From: an uncultured Acidobacteriaceae bacterium
GTDB lineage: Bacteria; Acidobacteriota; Terriglobia; Terriglobales; Acidobacteriaceae
Length of the DNA: 64,000 nucleotides
Reading direction: 5' to 3'
NCBI GenBank assembly: GCA_937879855.1
Contig: CALFMO010000060.1
Location: forward strand, 1-64,000
Of this stretch, positions 26,393 through 33,849 are shown piece by piece (position 1 is the stretch's first letter; every line of letters starts with the position of its first letter). The position numbers and the translations under genes were made by a program. Under the pieces are notes generated by a model, which was not told the DNA's origin, made no database searches, and saw only the letters and a list, made by a program, of their open reading frames with translations.

Positions 26393-26773
26393 TCATCCAT
26401 CCATTCTGGTTGAGCCTTTCTCTTCATTGCACCAGAAATGAGTTGCTTGAATATTGTCTGGATGATCGTCTCTCCAAGCTCCGCCCATTCCTTTGGGGTC
26501 TCTGTGGTCAGGGACGATGTCGTTGTAGTCAGTGAACTCTTCGTGACAGATGGCGCATATGCCAGCTTGTTGTCGGATTTTCCGGTTCAGCATCTTGCGC
26601 ATCTCGGCCGGCGATCGCAGTTCCCGGTATCCTCTTGGGTGATGCGGATCATCAACGCGCTGCACTCCCATCCTTATTACTACTGTTCCTTTGCGTTCCT
26701 TTCGTATCGGTTCCCGGCCGCAGCAGAATAAGGATCGGTGAATCGGACACCGTTCATTGCGACGGAGTCTCAT
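26393..26773 (-). CDS. HNH endonuclease domain protein
   Basis: The 126-residue protein has a complete HNH motif. CAICHEEF supplies the zinc pair, IVPDHRDPKG holds the DH metal centre, and DNIQATHFWCNEEKG holds the N, H and C residues. The N-terminal 60 residues are basic and may contact DNA. Small HNH nucleases of this kind occur in prophages, restriction systems and mobile genes. Its stop faces the end of the secreted-protein operon. No start codon nearer the domain has a better ribosome site, so the N-terminus is uncertain. Confidence 0.8.
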   Translation of the reverse strand: MRLRRNERCPIHRSLFCCGREPIRKERKGTVVIRMGVQRVDDPHHPRGYRELRSPAEMRKMLNRKIRQQAGICAICHEEFTDYNDIVPDHRDPKGMGGAWRDDHPDNIQATHFWCNEEKGSTRMDG

Positions 26774-26881
26774 CGGATACCTCCAAGAAAGGTCTGCATT
26801 GCGTTGTTGCGTGAACTCGACGTGAATCGGGTTCGGACTTCCCCTGTGGCCCGCTGCTACAATGCTTGCCCGAGGAGAACC

Positions 26882-27124
26882 ATGATCAAATTGAGCGGCT
26901 TAGTCGTTGCGTTAAAGACGGAACGGGATCGTGCACAAAAGGAAGTGGAGCAGTTGAACGCAGCGCTAGCGGCTCTGGGTGGCCTCGGGCGCGCAAACGC
27001 AAGATCGCCGCGCAATCAGACAGTCAAGAAGCGGAGACCTATGTCCGCCGCAGCCCGCAAACGAATCGCTGCGGCTCAGCGCATGCGCTGGGCGAAATGG
27101 AGGAGTGCTCGGCGTAACAAGTGA
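26882..27124 (+). CDS. Small basic helical protein (acidobacterial type)
   Basis: The ATG follows GAGGAGA and gives 80 residues. A coiled coil (LKTERDRAQKEVEQLNAALA) is followed by a basic linker and the tail RPMSAAARKRIAAAQRMRWA. This tail pattern is frequent in small acidobacterial proteins of unknown role and resembles histone-like or translation-associated helices. The next gene starts 44 bases after its stop. Confidence 0.65.
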   Translation: MIKLSGLVVALKTERDRAQKEVEQLNAALAALGGLGRANARSPRNQTVKKRRPMSAAARKRIAAAQRMRWAKWRSARRNK

Positions 27125-27168
27125 AACGAACCGGGTGTTGCTCTCCTTGTTCGGCACTGGAGATGAAA

Positions 27169-28128
27169 ATGCGTCACCTGATCTGGGTTCTAACTCTCTT
27201 CTTCGTCGCTTTCGTCGCTCCTTTAGCGGCACAGACAGGAGTGAAACCGGCCGCTGATTTCCCGGCCACCGCCCATCTCTTCGACTACGACCAGAAGCAG
27301 CCGCTCGACATCCACGACACGGTCATCGAAGAGTTCGACGGAGGCACGCTTCATGACATTACCTACACGAGTCCCAAAGGCGGCGCGGTCGGGGCGTATC
27401 TCATCGTTCCGAAAGGGAAAGGCCCATTCGCGGCGGTTGTCTTCGGCCACTGGGGGAATGGCACGCGGGCGGAGTTCATTCCCGAAGCGAAACTCTACGC
27501 CAGATCAGGCGCAGTTTCTCTGATTCCCGACTACCCGTGGGACCGCCCGCAACCGTGGCACAAGAGTCCAGACCATTTCGATAAGCCGGAGGTCGACCGC
27601 GAGATCGAGATTCAGGCTGTGGTTGATCTGCGCCGCGGAATCGATTTACTTTTGGCCCGTCCCGACGTCGATCCGAAACGTCTTGCCTACGTGGGGCACA
27701 GTTACGGCGCGCAATGGGGATCGATTCTTTCGGCGGTCGACAAGCGCATGAAGACGTCCGTCTTGATGGCCGGAGTCGCCGAAATGGCCGATATCCTGTT
27801 GCGCAGCGACGATCCCGGCATGGTTGATTTCCGCAAGACGCAACCAGCCGGTCAGCTGGAAAAATACTCGCAAGTCACTGGCGACATCGACGCGATCCAT
27901 TTCGTCGGAAAGGCGGCGCCTATTCCTCTGCTGCTGCAATTTGCGAATTACGAGCAGTACTTCGACAAGACTTCGATGCAGCACTACGTGGCTGCCGCGA
28001 GCGATCCCAAGAAGGTGCTGTACTACGATACCGGACACGATCTGAACGATCCTCAAGCGTTGGAAGATCGTTACGACTGGCTGGTAAAGTTCATTAATCT
28101 GGGTCGGGAGCCCGTCCTCACCCATTAA
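27169..28128 (+). CDS. Exported alpha/beta hydrolase (dienelactone-hydrolase-like)
   Basis: The ATG at 27169 is preceded by GGAG; MKM at 27163 is an alternative start. The 319-residue protein has a signal peptide (MRHLIWVLTLFFVAFVAPLA) and then an alpha/beta-hydrolase core. The nucleophile elbow is GHSYGAQ, the oxyanion region lies around VVFGHWGNG, and the late DTGHDLND supplies the likely catalytic histidine. The acid is probably an Asp/Glu before it, not fixed by eye. Periplasmic or secreted esterase activity is expected, but the substrate cannot be told. Confidence 0.82.
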   Translation: MRHLIWVLTLFFVAFVAPLAAQTGVKPAADFPATAHLFDYDQKQPLDIHDTVIEEFDGGTLHDITYTSPKGGAVGAYLIVPKGKGPFAAVVFGHWGNGTRAEFIPEAKLYARSGAVSLIPDYPWDRPQPWHKSPDHFDKPEVDREIEIQAVVDLRRGIDLLLARPDVDPKRLAYVGHSYGAQWGSILSAVDKRMKTSVLMAGVAEMADILLRSDDPGMVDFRKTQPAGQLEKYSQVTGDIDAIHFVGKAAPIPLLLQFANYEQYFDKTSMQHYVAAASDPKKVLYYDTGHDLNDPQALEDRYDWLVKFINLGREPVLTH

Positions 28129-28382
28129 CTGGGCCTGCCCGCTCACTCGGCACCGAAACCCAGAACTGGGTAGAGATCTCGCAATTAGATCCCGGCGTGC
28201 TGCCGTGTAAGGGATAACGTTCCAGAGCTGGCGCGAGGCCACGTTCTACCGTTGCGGAGAATAAAAATAATAAGGAGGCGGCGGCGCGCTGTGATTGCGG
28301 CTGCTGCTGTTTCAAATTGGCCTGCAGGCGAGGCAGCCATGACCTGGGAAGTTCAAACTGATTGCCAACACGGCCAAGGGAC

Positions 28383-28448
28383 CCGCTGACTGTCAGAACC
28401 ATGTATCACAGTTCTGACAAATCTGGGGTGTTCCGCTGATTGTCAGAT
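28383..28448. repeat. Direct and inverted repeat cluster between convergent genes
   Basis: CCGCTGACTGTCAGAA at 28383-28398 recurs as CCGCTGATTGTCAGAT at 28433-28448. Between them, TGTCAGAAC (28391-28399) and GTTCTGACA (28411-28419) form perfect 9-bp inverted arms. The arrangement could be an old IS terminus or a bidirectional stem without a T-run. The rest of 28129-28467 shows no gene. Confidence 0.5.
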
Positions 28449-28467
28449 ACGGACGGGCCGTTTCCTA

Positions 28468-28857
28468 CTAAGGCTTTCGCGCCACGATATCGGTCCGGAT
28501 CACCTTCAGATACTTTGCTGCAGCTTCGAGCGCTTGCTCCGCGTCGTGGTGAGAAACAAATCCCATGTCATCGTAAAGAGCCAGATTGCGTTTGCGCCGG
28601 AGGCGATCAAAGACACTCAGCAGAGCGGAGTGTCTTTTGTCGATGCGCGACCGTACAAAATCGATGATCGCGATGTGGTGCCCAGGCTGGCTTCTGGCAC
28701 GAAATCCATGGCTGAACATGAAGCCCAGGGAAGCTTTCAGCATTGCCTTGTACGCTTGTTGAAGGCAAGCCTCTTCATCAAAAGCGAGAATCTTGTGAGC
28801 CGAGGCAAGCTTCTTGTCCGCACTCGCGAGAAAGCGTTCGATCTGCGCCCCAGTCAA
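28468..28857 (-). CDS. HEPN-domain protein of an MNT-HEPN toxin-antitoxin pair
   Basis: This 129-residue four-helix protein begins MTGAQIERFLASADKKLASA and contains RRKRNLALYDD in the last helix, the place of the RX4HxY motif of HepT toxins. The catalytic histidine is not present in the usual spot (RNLALYD), as in several DNA-uptake-type HEPN proteins, so RNase activity is doubtful. It overlaps the nucleotidyltransferase gene by four bases (ATGA). In characterised pairs the MNT enzyme AMPylates the HEPN toxin and blocks it. Confidence 0.8.
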   Translation of the reverse strand: MTGAQIERFLASADKKLASAHKILAFDEEACLQQAYKAMLKASLGFMFSHGFRARSQPGHHIAIIDFVRSRIDKRHSALLSVFDRLRRKRNLALYDDMGFVSHHDAEQALEAAAKYLKVIRTDIVARKP

Positions 28858-29432
28858 CGGTGTGCGGCTTGAACTTCTTCATCTGGACTTATGAGGGAGA
28901 CACGTTTATTGTGCCAGACGTTTTCCAGAAACGCATCTTTGCGAGCACGACGAGACTCGAATTCCTTCGGAGTGAGAACCGTGTAGTTGATTTCGCGGCC
29001 TAATTGACGCCCAAGCTTTCGCATCGCTTGCGCCAGGGCTTCGTCAGGCGGTGTGCCAATGACCAGCACGTCAATGTCACTGGCGGCATCTTGTTGGTTC
29101 TTTGCAAACGAACCGTACAAATATGCCTCGTCGATTCCCTCAATTTTCTTGAGGGCCGCTCCGATCATGGCTGCCGCGCCAATCGTTTTGCCAACGATCC
29201 CGCGCACTTCATCAAAAAGCGGATACTCACGGTTGAGTTGAAAATACTTTTGTCTGCCACTAATTTCCGATCGAAATAATCTCTCCCGTTCGAGTCGGCG
29301 CAATTCTTTCGACAAGTTGGAAGGGTCAGTGCTCAGCCGCTCGGCTAAGTCGCGCAGATGATGACGAGCCGCAGGATTCGTGAAGTAATAGGCGAGCAGT
29401 CTTCGGCGGGCGTCAGAACGCAAATCGAGCAT
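28854..29432 (-). CDS. wHTH-nucleotidyltransferase (MNT) antitoxin
   Basis: The 192-residue protein starts at ATG 29432 (MLDLRSDARRRLLAYYF). The N-terminal winged helix (about 10-70, LRDLAERLSTDPSNLSKEL with recognition helix) is followed by a minimal nucleotidyltransferase: YGSFAKNQQDAASDIDVLVI gives GSx10DxD, the metal site. It probably AMPylates the adjoining HEPN protein and represses its own operon; the palindromic operator right upstream supports autoregulation. The longer frame from 29501 runs through that operator and is less likely. No SD is evident, consistent with a leaderless or weakly translated start. Confidence 0.85.
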   Translation of the reverse strand: MLDLRSDARRRLLAYYFTNPAARHHLRDLAERLSTDPSNLSKELRRLERERLFRSEISGRQKYFQLNREYPLFDEVRGIVGKTIGAAAMIGAALKKIEGIDEAYLYGSFAKNQQDAASDIDVLVIGTPPDEALAQAMRKLGRQLGREINYTVLTPKEFESRRARKDAFLENVWHNKRVSLISPDEEVQAAHR

Positions 29433-29460
29433 GTGGTACAAGTCTACCACAAGTGTGGTA
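29433..29460 (-). promoter_or_regulatory. Palindromic operator of the MNT-HEPN operon
   Basis: GTGGTA (29433-29438), TACCAC (29445-29450) and GTGGTA (29455-29460) form two overlapping inverted repeats, one with a six-base spacer and one with a short spacer. They abut the antitoxin start codon. This is the expected position for binding by the winged-helix N-domain of the antitoxin. Confidence 0.65.
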
Positions 29461-30081
29461 GCCGCAGGCAATGCGAAAGGGGCGATGTTTTTGCAGGCCA
29501 TCCGGCATGGATAGGCCGGGCCGTACCGTCAGTGTTTTCAGAAGCAGCTTCAGAGGCAACGCCGCCGTAACCCTTCCGCAGCAATGGGTCCGCGGATAAT
29601 CGCGGCGAGCTCAAGAGAGCCATGCTTCCTGAAGTGAAAACGCAGTTTATATCAATGGGGAACATGAGACCACGATTTGGGCGCGTGGCATGGGCGTTGG
29701 CTGATGGGAGTTAACGGCCCGAAATCGGGAAGATTCGAGTTGGCATTCGAGACTGGTGTAGCGAGAACGGCCACGTTTGCCTCCGCACCGTGGACTTGTT
29801 TTGGGCCTTCGAGTATCACCGTAACGGCTTCCCGAGACGGCTTGACGTTGCACCCATAAAGAAGAATTGGTTTGAGCAAAGGAAGCAAAGGCGGCAGGCC
29901 CCACAGAGGATTAAGCGGGGAGAATCGTACATTTCGATATTGCGCTGAAGATGCTGAGGCCAGCGGAACTGCGGCGCTACATAGACCGCTGGCATCCTAA
30001 CCACGGGTCCTTGGAGCGCGTATTACGCAGAAAGGCCAGCGTATTTCCTCGAAGAATTGAAAGGGTAAGTAGAACCGCTGC
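29461..30081. other. No supported gene
   Basis: About 620 bases between the antitoxin operator and the response-regulator gene. Several short frames exist but none has a domain or ribosome site. A 12-base match to the T-arm of the tRNA lies at 29916-29927 and is judged chance. Confidence 0.4.
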
Positions 30082-30804
30082 TCAAGCGTATTTGCGTTCT
30101 GTTAGCGGCTCAATCTCCTGATTGATTTCAAATCTCACAGGCGCGCCGCATGACTGGCATGTCGTTTGATGTAATCCACCGTTCAGACTCATCGCTTGTA
30201 GTTTGTTGGGACGCAGGCACTTGGGACAAGTGATTATTAGATACCCTGCACTGTCTCTTGGCACGAAGAGTGGAGCTACGTCACTCTTCCTTTTCTCCGA
30301 GCGAAGGGGAGAAGCAGCCAAAAGCTTTCCCACTTGTTGGGAAAGTTCTTTGATGGTGTAGTTTCCTTTTTGCAGGAAAGCGTCCGCCAGAATTCCGGTT
30401 GGCATTTCGCCGGAACTGTGGCCTCCACTCATTGCAATCGTGGCGATGTGCGGAAATCGTTCCCGAACTACCGCCAGAAATTCAAATCCTGACATTCGAG
30501 GCATATTTAAGTCGGAAATGATTAAATCAGGCAGTGACTTGCTGAGTGCGTTTAGGCCATCCACCCCGTCTTTTGCGGTGAGAACCTCGTAACCCTCGCC
30601 TTCCAAAATCTGTCCTGCGGTTTCGCATATCGAAGGTTCATCATCGACCACTAGGATGCGAAAGCGGAATTGGGCTATTGGCTTCGCTTCGGCGGACAGC
30701 TTGCTCTCACACGAAGGTGCTGCGGTGTCGCCAGCGGGCATAGTTTGTGGCTGCCCCTGCAATGAGACAGCACGATCCCCATGTTCTTGTTGGTAGGCAG
30801 GCAT
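30082..30804 (-). CDS. Response regulator with C-terminal zinc-ribbon-like domain
   Basis: The 240-residue protein starts after GGGAGG. Residues 48-165 form a receiver domain: acidic pair VVDDEP, phospho-acceptor Asp in LIISDLNMP, switch AMSGG and a lysine in LQKGN. The C-terminal 60 residues contain CPKCLRPNK and CQSCGAPV, four cysteines in two CxxC pairs that should bind zinc. This fusion (REC plus a zinc ribbon, no DNA-binding domain) suggests signalling by protein or RNA contact. The N-terminal 45 residues are low complexity. A decayed histidine-kinase fragment lies in the opposite orientation 280 bases away and may be the lost partner. Confidence 0.85.
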   Translation of the reverse strand: MPAYQQEHGDRAVSLQGQPQTMPAGDTAAPSCESKLSAEAKPIAQFRFRILVVDDEPSICETAGQILEGEGYEVLTAKDGVDGLNALSKSLPDLIISDLNMPRMSGFEFLAVVRERFPHIATIAMSGGHSSGEMPTGILADAFLQKGNYTIKELSQQVGKLLAASPLRSEKRKSDVAPLFVPRDSAGYLIITCPKCLRPNKLQAMSLNGGLHQTTCQSCGAPVRFEINQEIEPLTERKYA

Positions 30805-31087
30805 GAAAGCCTCCCTTCACTGATGGAAACTTCGAGGAAACCAATGGTATCCGTACGAGAGAAGACAATCTGTTCAATATTGACCACGGAAACGGGCTGG
30901 CTCACTGACGGCGGAGATCTTCTTCATGGTCGCATTTCAGGCGCTATCGTAGTGGCGGAACCCAGTCCTGTTCTTCAGAAGGGCTATCGAAGTATTCCTC
31001 GACGATTTGCTTCCGGCGTGAGAGGCGATAGCGTCCGTGGGGAGATTATGCCAGATGAAGATTAGCAAGATTAGGGCTCACAGTAAG

Positions 31088-31312
31088 GGATTTTGGGAAC
31101 GAGGAGTGCCTGCTGAGTTGATCCAAGGGTCTCAGGCAAATGGAGGGCACTTCGGTGTGGGTCTCAGTGGCATGCGGGAGCGTGTCAACGATTTAGGTGG
31201 GGGGGTTGAAATGCAATCTAGTGGGAACGGTACGCTAATAATCGTGTCCATCCCCCTCGCAACAGAGACCTCAGACGCTGGAACTAGTGGCGGGAAGAAT
31301 TTGGCTGCATAG
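31088..31312 (+). pseudogene. Histidine-kinase HATPase C-terminal fragment
   Basis: This frame encodes only the end of a NarX/LiaS-type histidine-kinase ATPase domain: a corrupted G1 region (KGFWERGVPAELI), an intact G2 box GVGLSGMRERV, then NDLGGGVEMQSSGNGTLIIV to the stop. The dimerisation and N-box parts are missing upstream, so it is a remnant rather than a gene. Confidence 0.7.
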
Positions 31313-31420
31313 ACCACAGCGGGCGCTAATGCTGAACACCCTAACGCGGACACAACACACCCTGACTCCACCACGCCGAATAGCGGCTCGGTGTAGAAGC
31401 TTCGAAGAACCGCCGAATGG

Positions 31421-31648
31421 CTACCTGCGGGGACGAGTCCTGGACCAATAGAGTGTCAATGCTGTGTCGCCGGCGTTCCGCAACCACTCTGCGACATCTT
31501 TTGTTTGAAAGGGCCGGTCTTCGGATTCGAGGTCACGATTGAGCAACTCGGTGATTTCTTCCGCGGTGCTTGGTTTCTTGATCTTGTTCAACGCTCGTGA
31601 AATGTGTTGGTCGAGACGACTCGAATTCGGAATCTTCCTCATTTCCAA
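31421..31648 (-). CDS. Small hypothetical protein, helical
   Basis: A 75-residue frame begins MEMRKIPNSSRLDQHISRAL. Helical segments (STAEEITELLNRDLESE and TKDVAEWLRNAG) resemble a small winged helix or similar DNA-binding fold. Composition is coding-like and no overlapping alternative is better. Not recognised; function unknown. Confidence 0.5.
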   Translation of the reverse strand: MEMRKIPNSSRLDQHISRALNKIKKPSTAEEITELLNRDLESEDRPFQTKDVAEWLRNAGDTALTLYWSRTRPRR

Positions 31649-31739
31649 TTCCAGCTCTTGAAAAATGAATCTAGCTTATTCCTGACAGGTTCAAGATGTC
31701 AGCATGGGTGTTTCGAGAGGATGTAAAACGAATGGCACA

Positions 31740-32024
31740 TCATGGCTTCCTGGCCGGCAATAGCTTAAGGACCAAGCTTCCTATCGTCGCGGGCTGGTGC
31801 TCTCCTGCGCTGCCGACTAAGGTGTACGAGCGCTCGAAGCCCTCTGGTCCTTCCACTTTCATTTCCCAGTTGTCATTTGCGCGAGATCCTAGGATTGACA
31901 CGCGCCACTCTCCGGGCCTGTCACTCAGCACATGTTCAATGAGGGCCGCAATTTCCCGGCGAGTTCGGGGATCGCCCGTGTTCTGCATCTCGACCCTGGC
32001 CGCCATATCTCCAGTATTGTACAA
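31740..32024 (-). CDS. Small hypothetical protein
   Basis: A 94-residue frame with a helical N-terminal region (RTRREIAALIEHVLS) and a following beta-like part (WRVSILGSRANDNWEMKVEG) ending in a basic LLPARKP. It looks like a real small alpha/beta protein. It lies downstream of the structured RNA at 32248-32503 in the same direction, but the U-rich end of that RNA separates them. Confidence 0.5.
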   Translation of the reverse strand: MYNTGDMAARVEMQNTGDPRTRREIAALIEHVLSDRPGEWRVSILGSRANDNWEMKVEGPEGFERSYTLVGSAGEHQPATIGSLVLKLLPARKP

Positions 32025-32247
32025 AGCCGCCTTGTAATCGTTTCACATGCACAACCAGTTCAAAAAGCCCATGAACCGCGCGTTGTGTCGCGCACGACGT
32101 CTGGCCAGGAGCTCTCTAAGAACAAGTCGGGCGATTGCCGTCCCCGCTACCATCACTTCTTGAAATGGTCTTTCACAATTCCTGTTGGAGAGGGCGCGGG
32201 GAAGAATGTTTTCTCTGGTATCCAGACTTGCGGCGCCGAGAGCGCTG

Positions 32248-32503
32248 GAAAAATATAAAGGCTGTGACATTGGTTATGCTCTAGCCATCAGCTCCTGCGA
32301 GGGAGCCCATAGCGTGGAGACATGCACCGTCACAGCCCTTTGATGCGATCACCGCTTTCGCGGTCCCATACCCCAACTGCCCCTCGCAGGGCCGTCGGTT
32401 TTTTCAGGTCTGGCTGCCCGTCGGGTTACCCTTCCGAGCTGATCACTCAGCCTACTTCGGACTGGCAAAGTTTTATTTAAGCCAACCCTTTCGACCGTCG
32501 ACG
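32248..32503 (-). ncRNA. Candidate structured noncoding RNA, about 256 nt
   Basis: No credible protein is encoded, but the minus strand is densely paired. A GTGA-tetraloop hairpin (TCCGA/TCGGA with inner GCTGA/TCAGC) lies at 32433-32461. An ACCGC/GCGGT hairpin with a GAAA tetraloop is at 32351-32364. A GCCC/GGGC hairpin at 32379-32392 has loop TGCGAG, and a six-pair hairpin at 32290-32307 has loop CTCGCA, its exact complement, allowing a loop-loop kiss. A 9-bp closing helix pairs 32329-32337 with 32260-32268 and is followed by a T/A-rich TTTATATTTTT tail. A sigma-70-like promoter precedes it. The GNRA loops fix the minus orientation. It matches no riboswitch class I can recall. Confidence 0.6.
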
Positions 32504-32509
32504 CACGCA

Positions 32510-32538
32510 AAGTTAGAGAGTTGCGAGAAGATTGTCAA
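32510..32538 (-). promoter_or_regulatory. Sigma-70 promoter for the structured RNA
   Basis: On the minus strand a perfect TTGACA (32538-32533) is followed by 17 bases and TAACTT (32515-32510). Transcription should begin near 32503, just before the first hairpin of the RNA. It also lies upstream of, and divergent to, the RNase HI gene. Confidence 0.6.
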
Positions 32539-32768
32539 CGCCCTTTTTCAGTGCAACCGGCCGATTGCTTCGATCAAGAACCGGAAACACAACCCATTGA
32601 ATCGTTGTCGCTTAATGAAGGGGAGATTAAATTCTTTCCGTTTTCCCACAGGAGCATCCACAGGCGCGCGAAAACGTGGGCGACTACAAAGAAGTGTGCG
32701 CAGGAATCAGGCAAGCATCTTGACGCGGGAAGAGACTTGAGGCATGGTTGGTACCAGATCACCACGCA

Positions 32769-33170
32769 ATGCCGGACCTCGTGGCTTATATCGACGGCGG
32801 CTCTCTCGGGAATCCAGGCTCATCTGGTATTGGAGTGGTAATTGACGGCCCCGCCGACGGCACCATCAGGATCGCCAAATGGATCGGACACCAGGACAAT
32901 AATGTCGCCGAGTACATTGCTCTGTTGGAAGCATTGCAATGCGCTTTGGGACTTAAAGCCAAGACGCTTCATGTGTTTTCAGATTCCGAGGTGGTGGTGA
33001 GGCAGATGAGCGGCACGTACAGTTGCCGTAGTCCGCGGCTCTATTCGCTGAATTGGATCTGCCGGAAACTGGCCCGGTCGCTCGACTTCTCCATCTCCCA
33101 CGTTCCTCGCGAGCACAACACTGAAGCCAATGGTCTGGCCAGTTCGGCAGCTCGCAGGAAACATTGCTAA
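32769..33170 (+). CDS. rnhA: RNase HI-like ribonuclease
   Basis: The 133-residue protein starts MPDLVAYIDGGSLGNPG. Three of the four RNase H acidic residues are in place: Asp in YIDGG, Glu in AEYIALLEAL and Asp in FSDSEVVV. The fourth position reads TEANGLASS, where Asn replaces the usual Asp of NxxADxLA. The neighbouring histidine loop is HVPREHNTE. The size is that of short RNase HI proteins that remove RNA from RNA-DNA hybrids. Activity may be altered by the substitution, although in E. coli RNase HI the Asn change at this place is tolerated as I recall. It diverges from the structured RNA promoter. Confidence 0.83.
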   Translation: MPDLVAYIDGGSLGNPGSSGIGVVIDGPADGTIRIAKWIGHQDNNVAEYIALLEALQCALGLKAKTLHVFSDSEVVVRQMSGTYSCRSPRLYSLNWICRKLARSLDFSISHVPREHNTEANGLASSAARRKHC

Positions 33171-33172
33171 CC

Positions 33173-33844
33173 TCAGGAGCAACCGCTCGTGCTTCCACAG
33201 GTCATGCACCGATAACAGGAGCCGTTTCTCACCATCAGCGAGCCGCAGAATTGGCACGGAGGCGCGTCTCCCAACTCTACGACCTGCCCCAAGCCCTCGA
33301 CTACGCTGGTCACTTCACGCTGCGGCTGGGCGGGCTTCGGCAATTCAAACAGAAGTCTTTGCTCGCCTTTCAGGAAGCGCAGTTCGAGCCAGCGGAATAG
33401 ATAGTCGATTATCGACTTGGCGTAGCCAGTCTTTGGATTGCCGGACCACCCACTCGGCTCAAACCGTGTATGGCTGAACTTGTCGCACAGGACCCGCAAC
33501 GGGACGCCATACTGCAGCGCCAGGGACACGGCGGTCGCGAAAGAATCCATGAGCCCGGAAACCGTCGAGCCTTCCTTCGCCATCCTGATAAAAAGTTCGC
33601 CCGGCAGACCATCCTCGTATAAACCAACTGTGATGTAGCCTTCCTGCCCACCCACAGAGAAGTGATGGGTCAAGCTATGTCGCTCGTCCAGCAGTCGTCG
33701 CCTCACTGCTGGTGGTCCGTCCGCGCCCGGGGCACGCGTATCGTTTGCGTGTCCTGACCTATTGCTCCCCGCTACCTCGCTTGCGCTCAGGGCGTGCTCT
33801 TCGCTGCGCTTGACGATTGCGATTTCCTTTGCTGCTGACATCAC
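33173..33844 (-). CDS. Stand-alone TSCPD domain (NrdJ C-terminal-like)
   Basis: The 223-residue product matches the last part of B12-dependent ribonucleotide reductase. LTHHFSVGGQEGYITVGLYE, LFIRMAKEGSTVSGLMDSF and KFSHTRFEPSGWSGNP are near-consensus TSCPD stretches. The C-terminus CQFCGSLMVRNGSCYRCMTC plus GSTSGCS is the redox-active cysteine tail. The catalytic barrel is absent, and the upstream gene is unrelated. It may serve as a trans-acting reductant domain for a split NrdJ encoded elsewhere, or be a regulatory TSCPD protein. The first 45 residues are unlike NrdJ. The start is five bases after the stop of the 33850-34581 gene, so the two share an operon. Confidence 0.85.
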   Translation of the reverse strand: MMSAAKEIAIVKRSEEHALSASEVAGSNRSGHANDTRAPGADGPPAVRRRLLDERHSLTHHFSVGGQEGYITVGLYEDGLPGELFIRMAKEGSTVSGLMDSFATAVSLALQYGVPLRVLCDKFSHTRFEPSGWSGNPKTGYAKSIIDYLFRWLELRFLKGEQRLLFELPKPAQPQREVTSVVEGLGQVVELGDAPPCQFCGSLMVRNGSCYRCMTCGSTSGCS

Positions 33845-33849
33845 GCACC

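Noticed and set aside
28129..28467. CRISPR-like array
   Set aside because: Only two related repeats exist and no spacers of even length or cas genes are present.
29916..29927. 12-base match to the tRNA T-arm (6731-6742), possible att repeat
   Set aside because: It lies on the 5-prime side of the tRNA rather than beyond its 3-prime end, is short, and no integrase is nearby.
32248..32503. Known riboswitch (cobalamin, lysine, c-di-GMP, FMN, c-di-AMP) or RNase P
   Set aside because: None of their conserved boxes was found by eye; left as an unclassified RNA.
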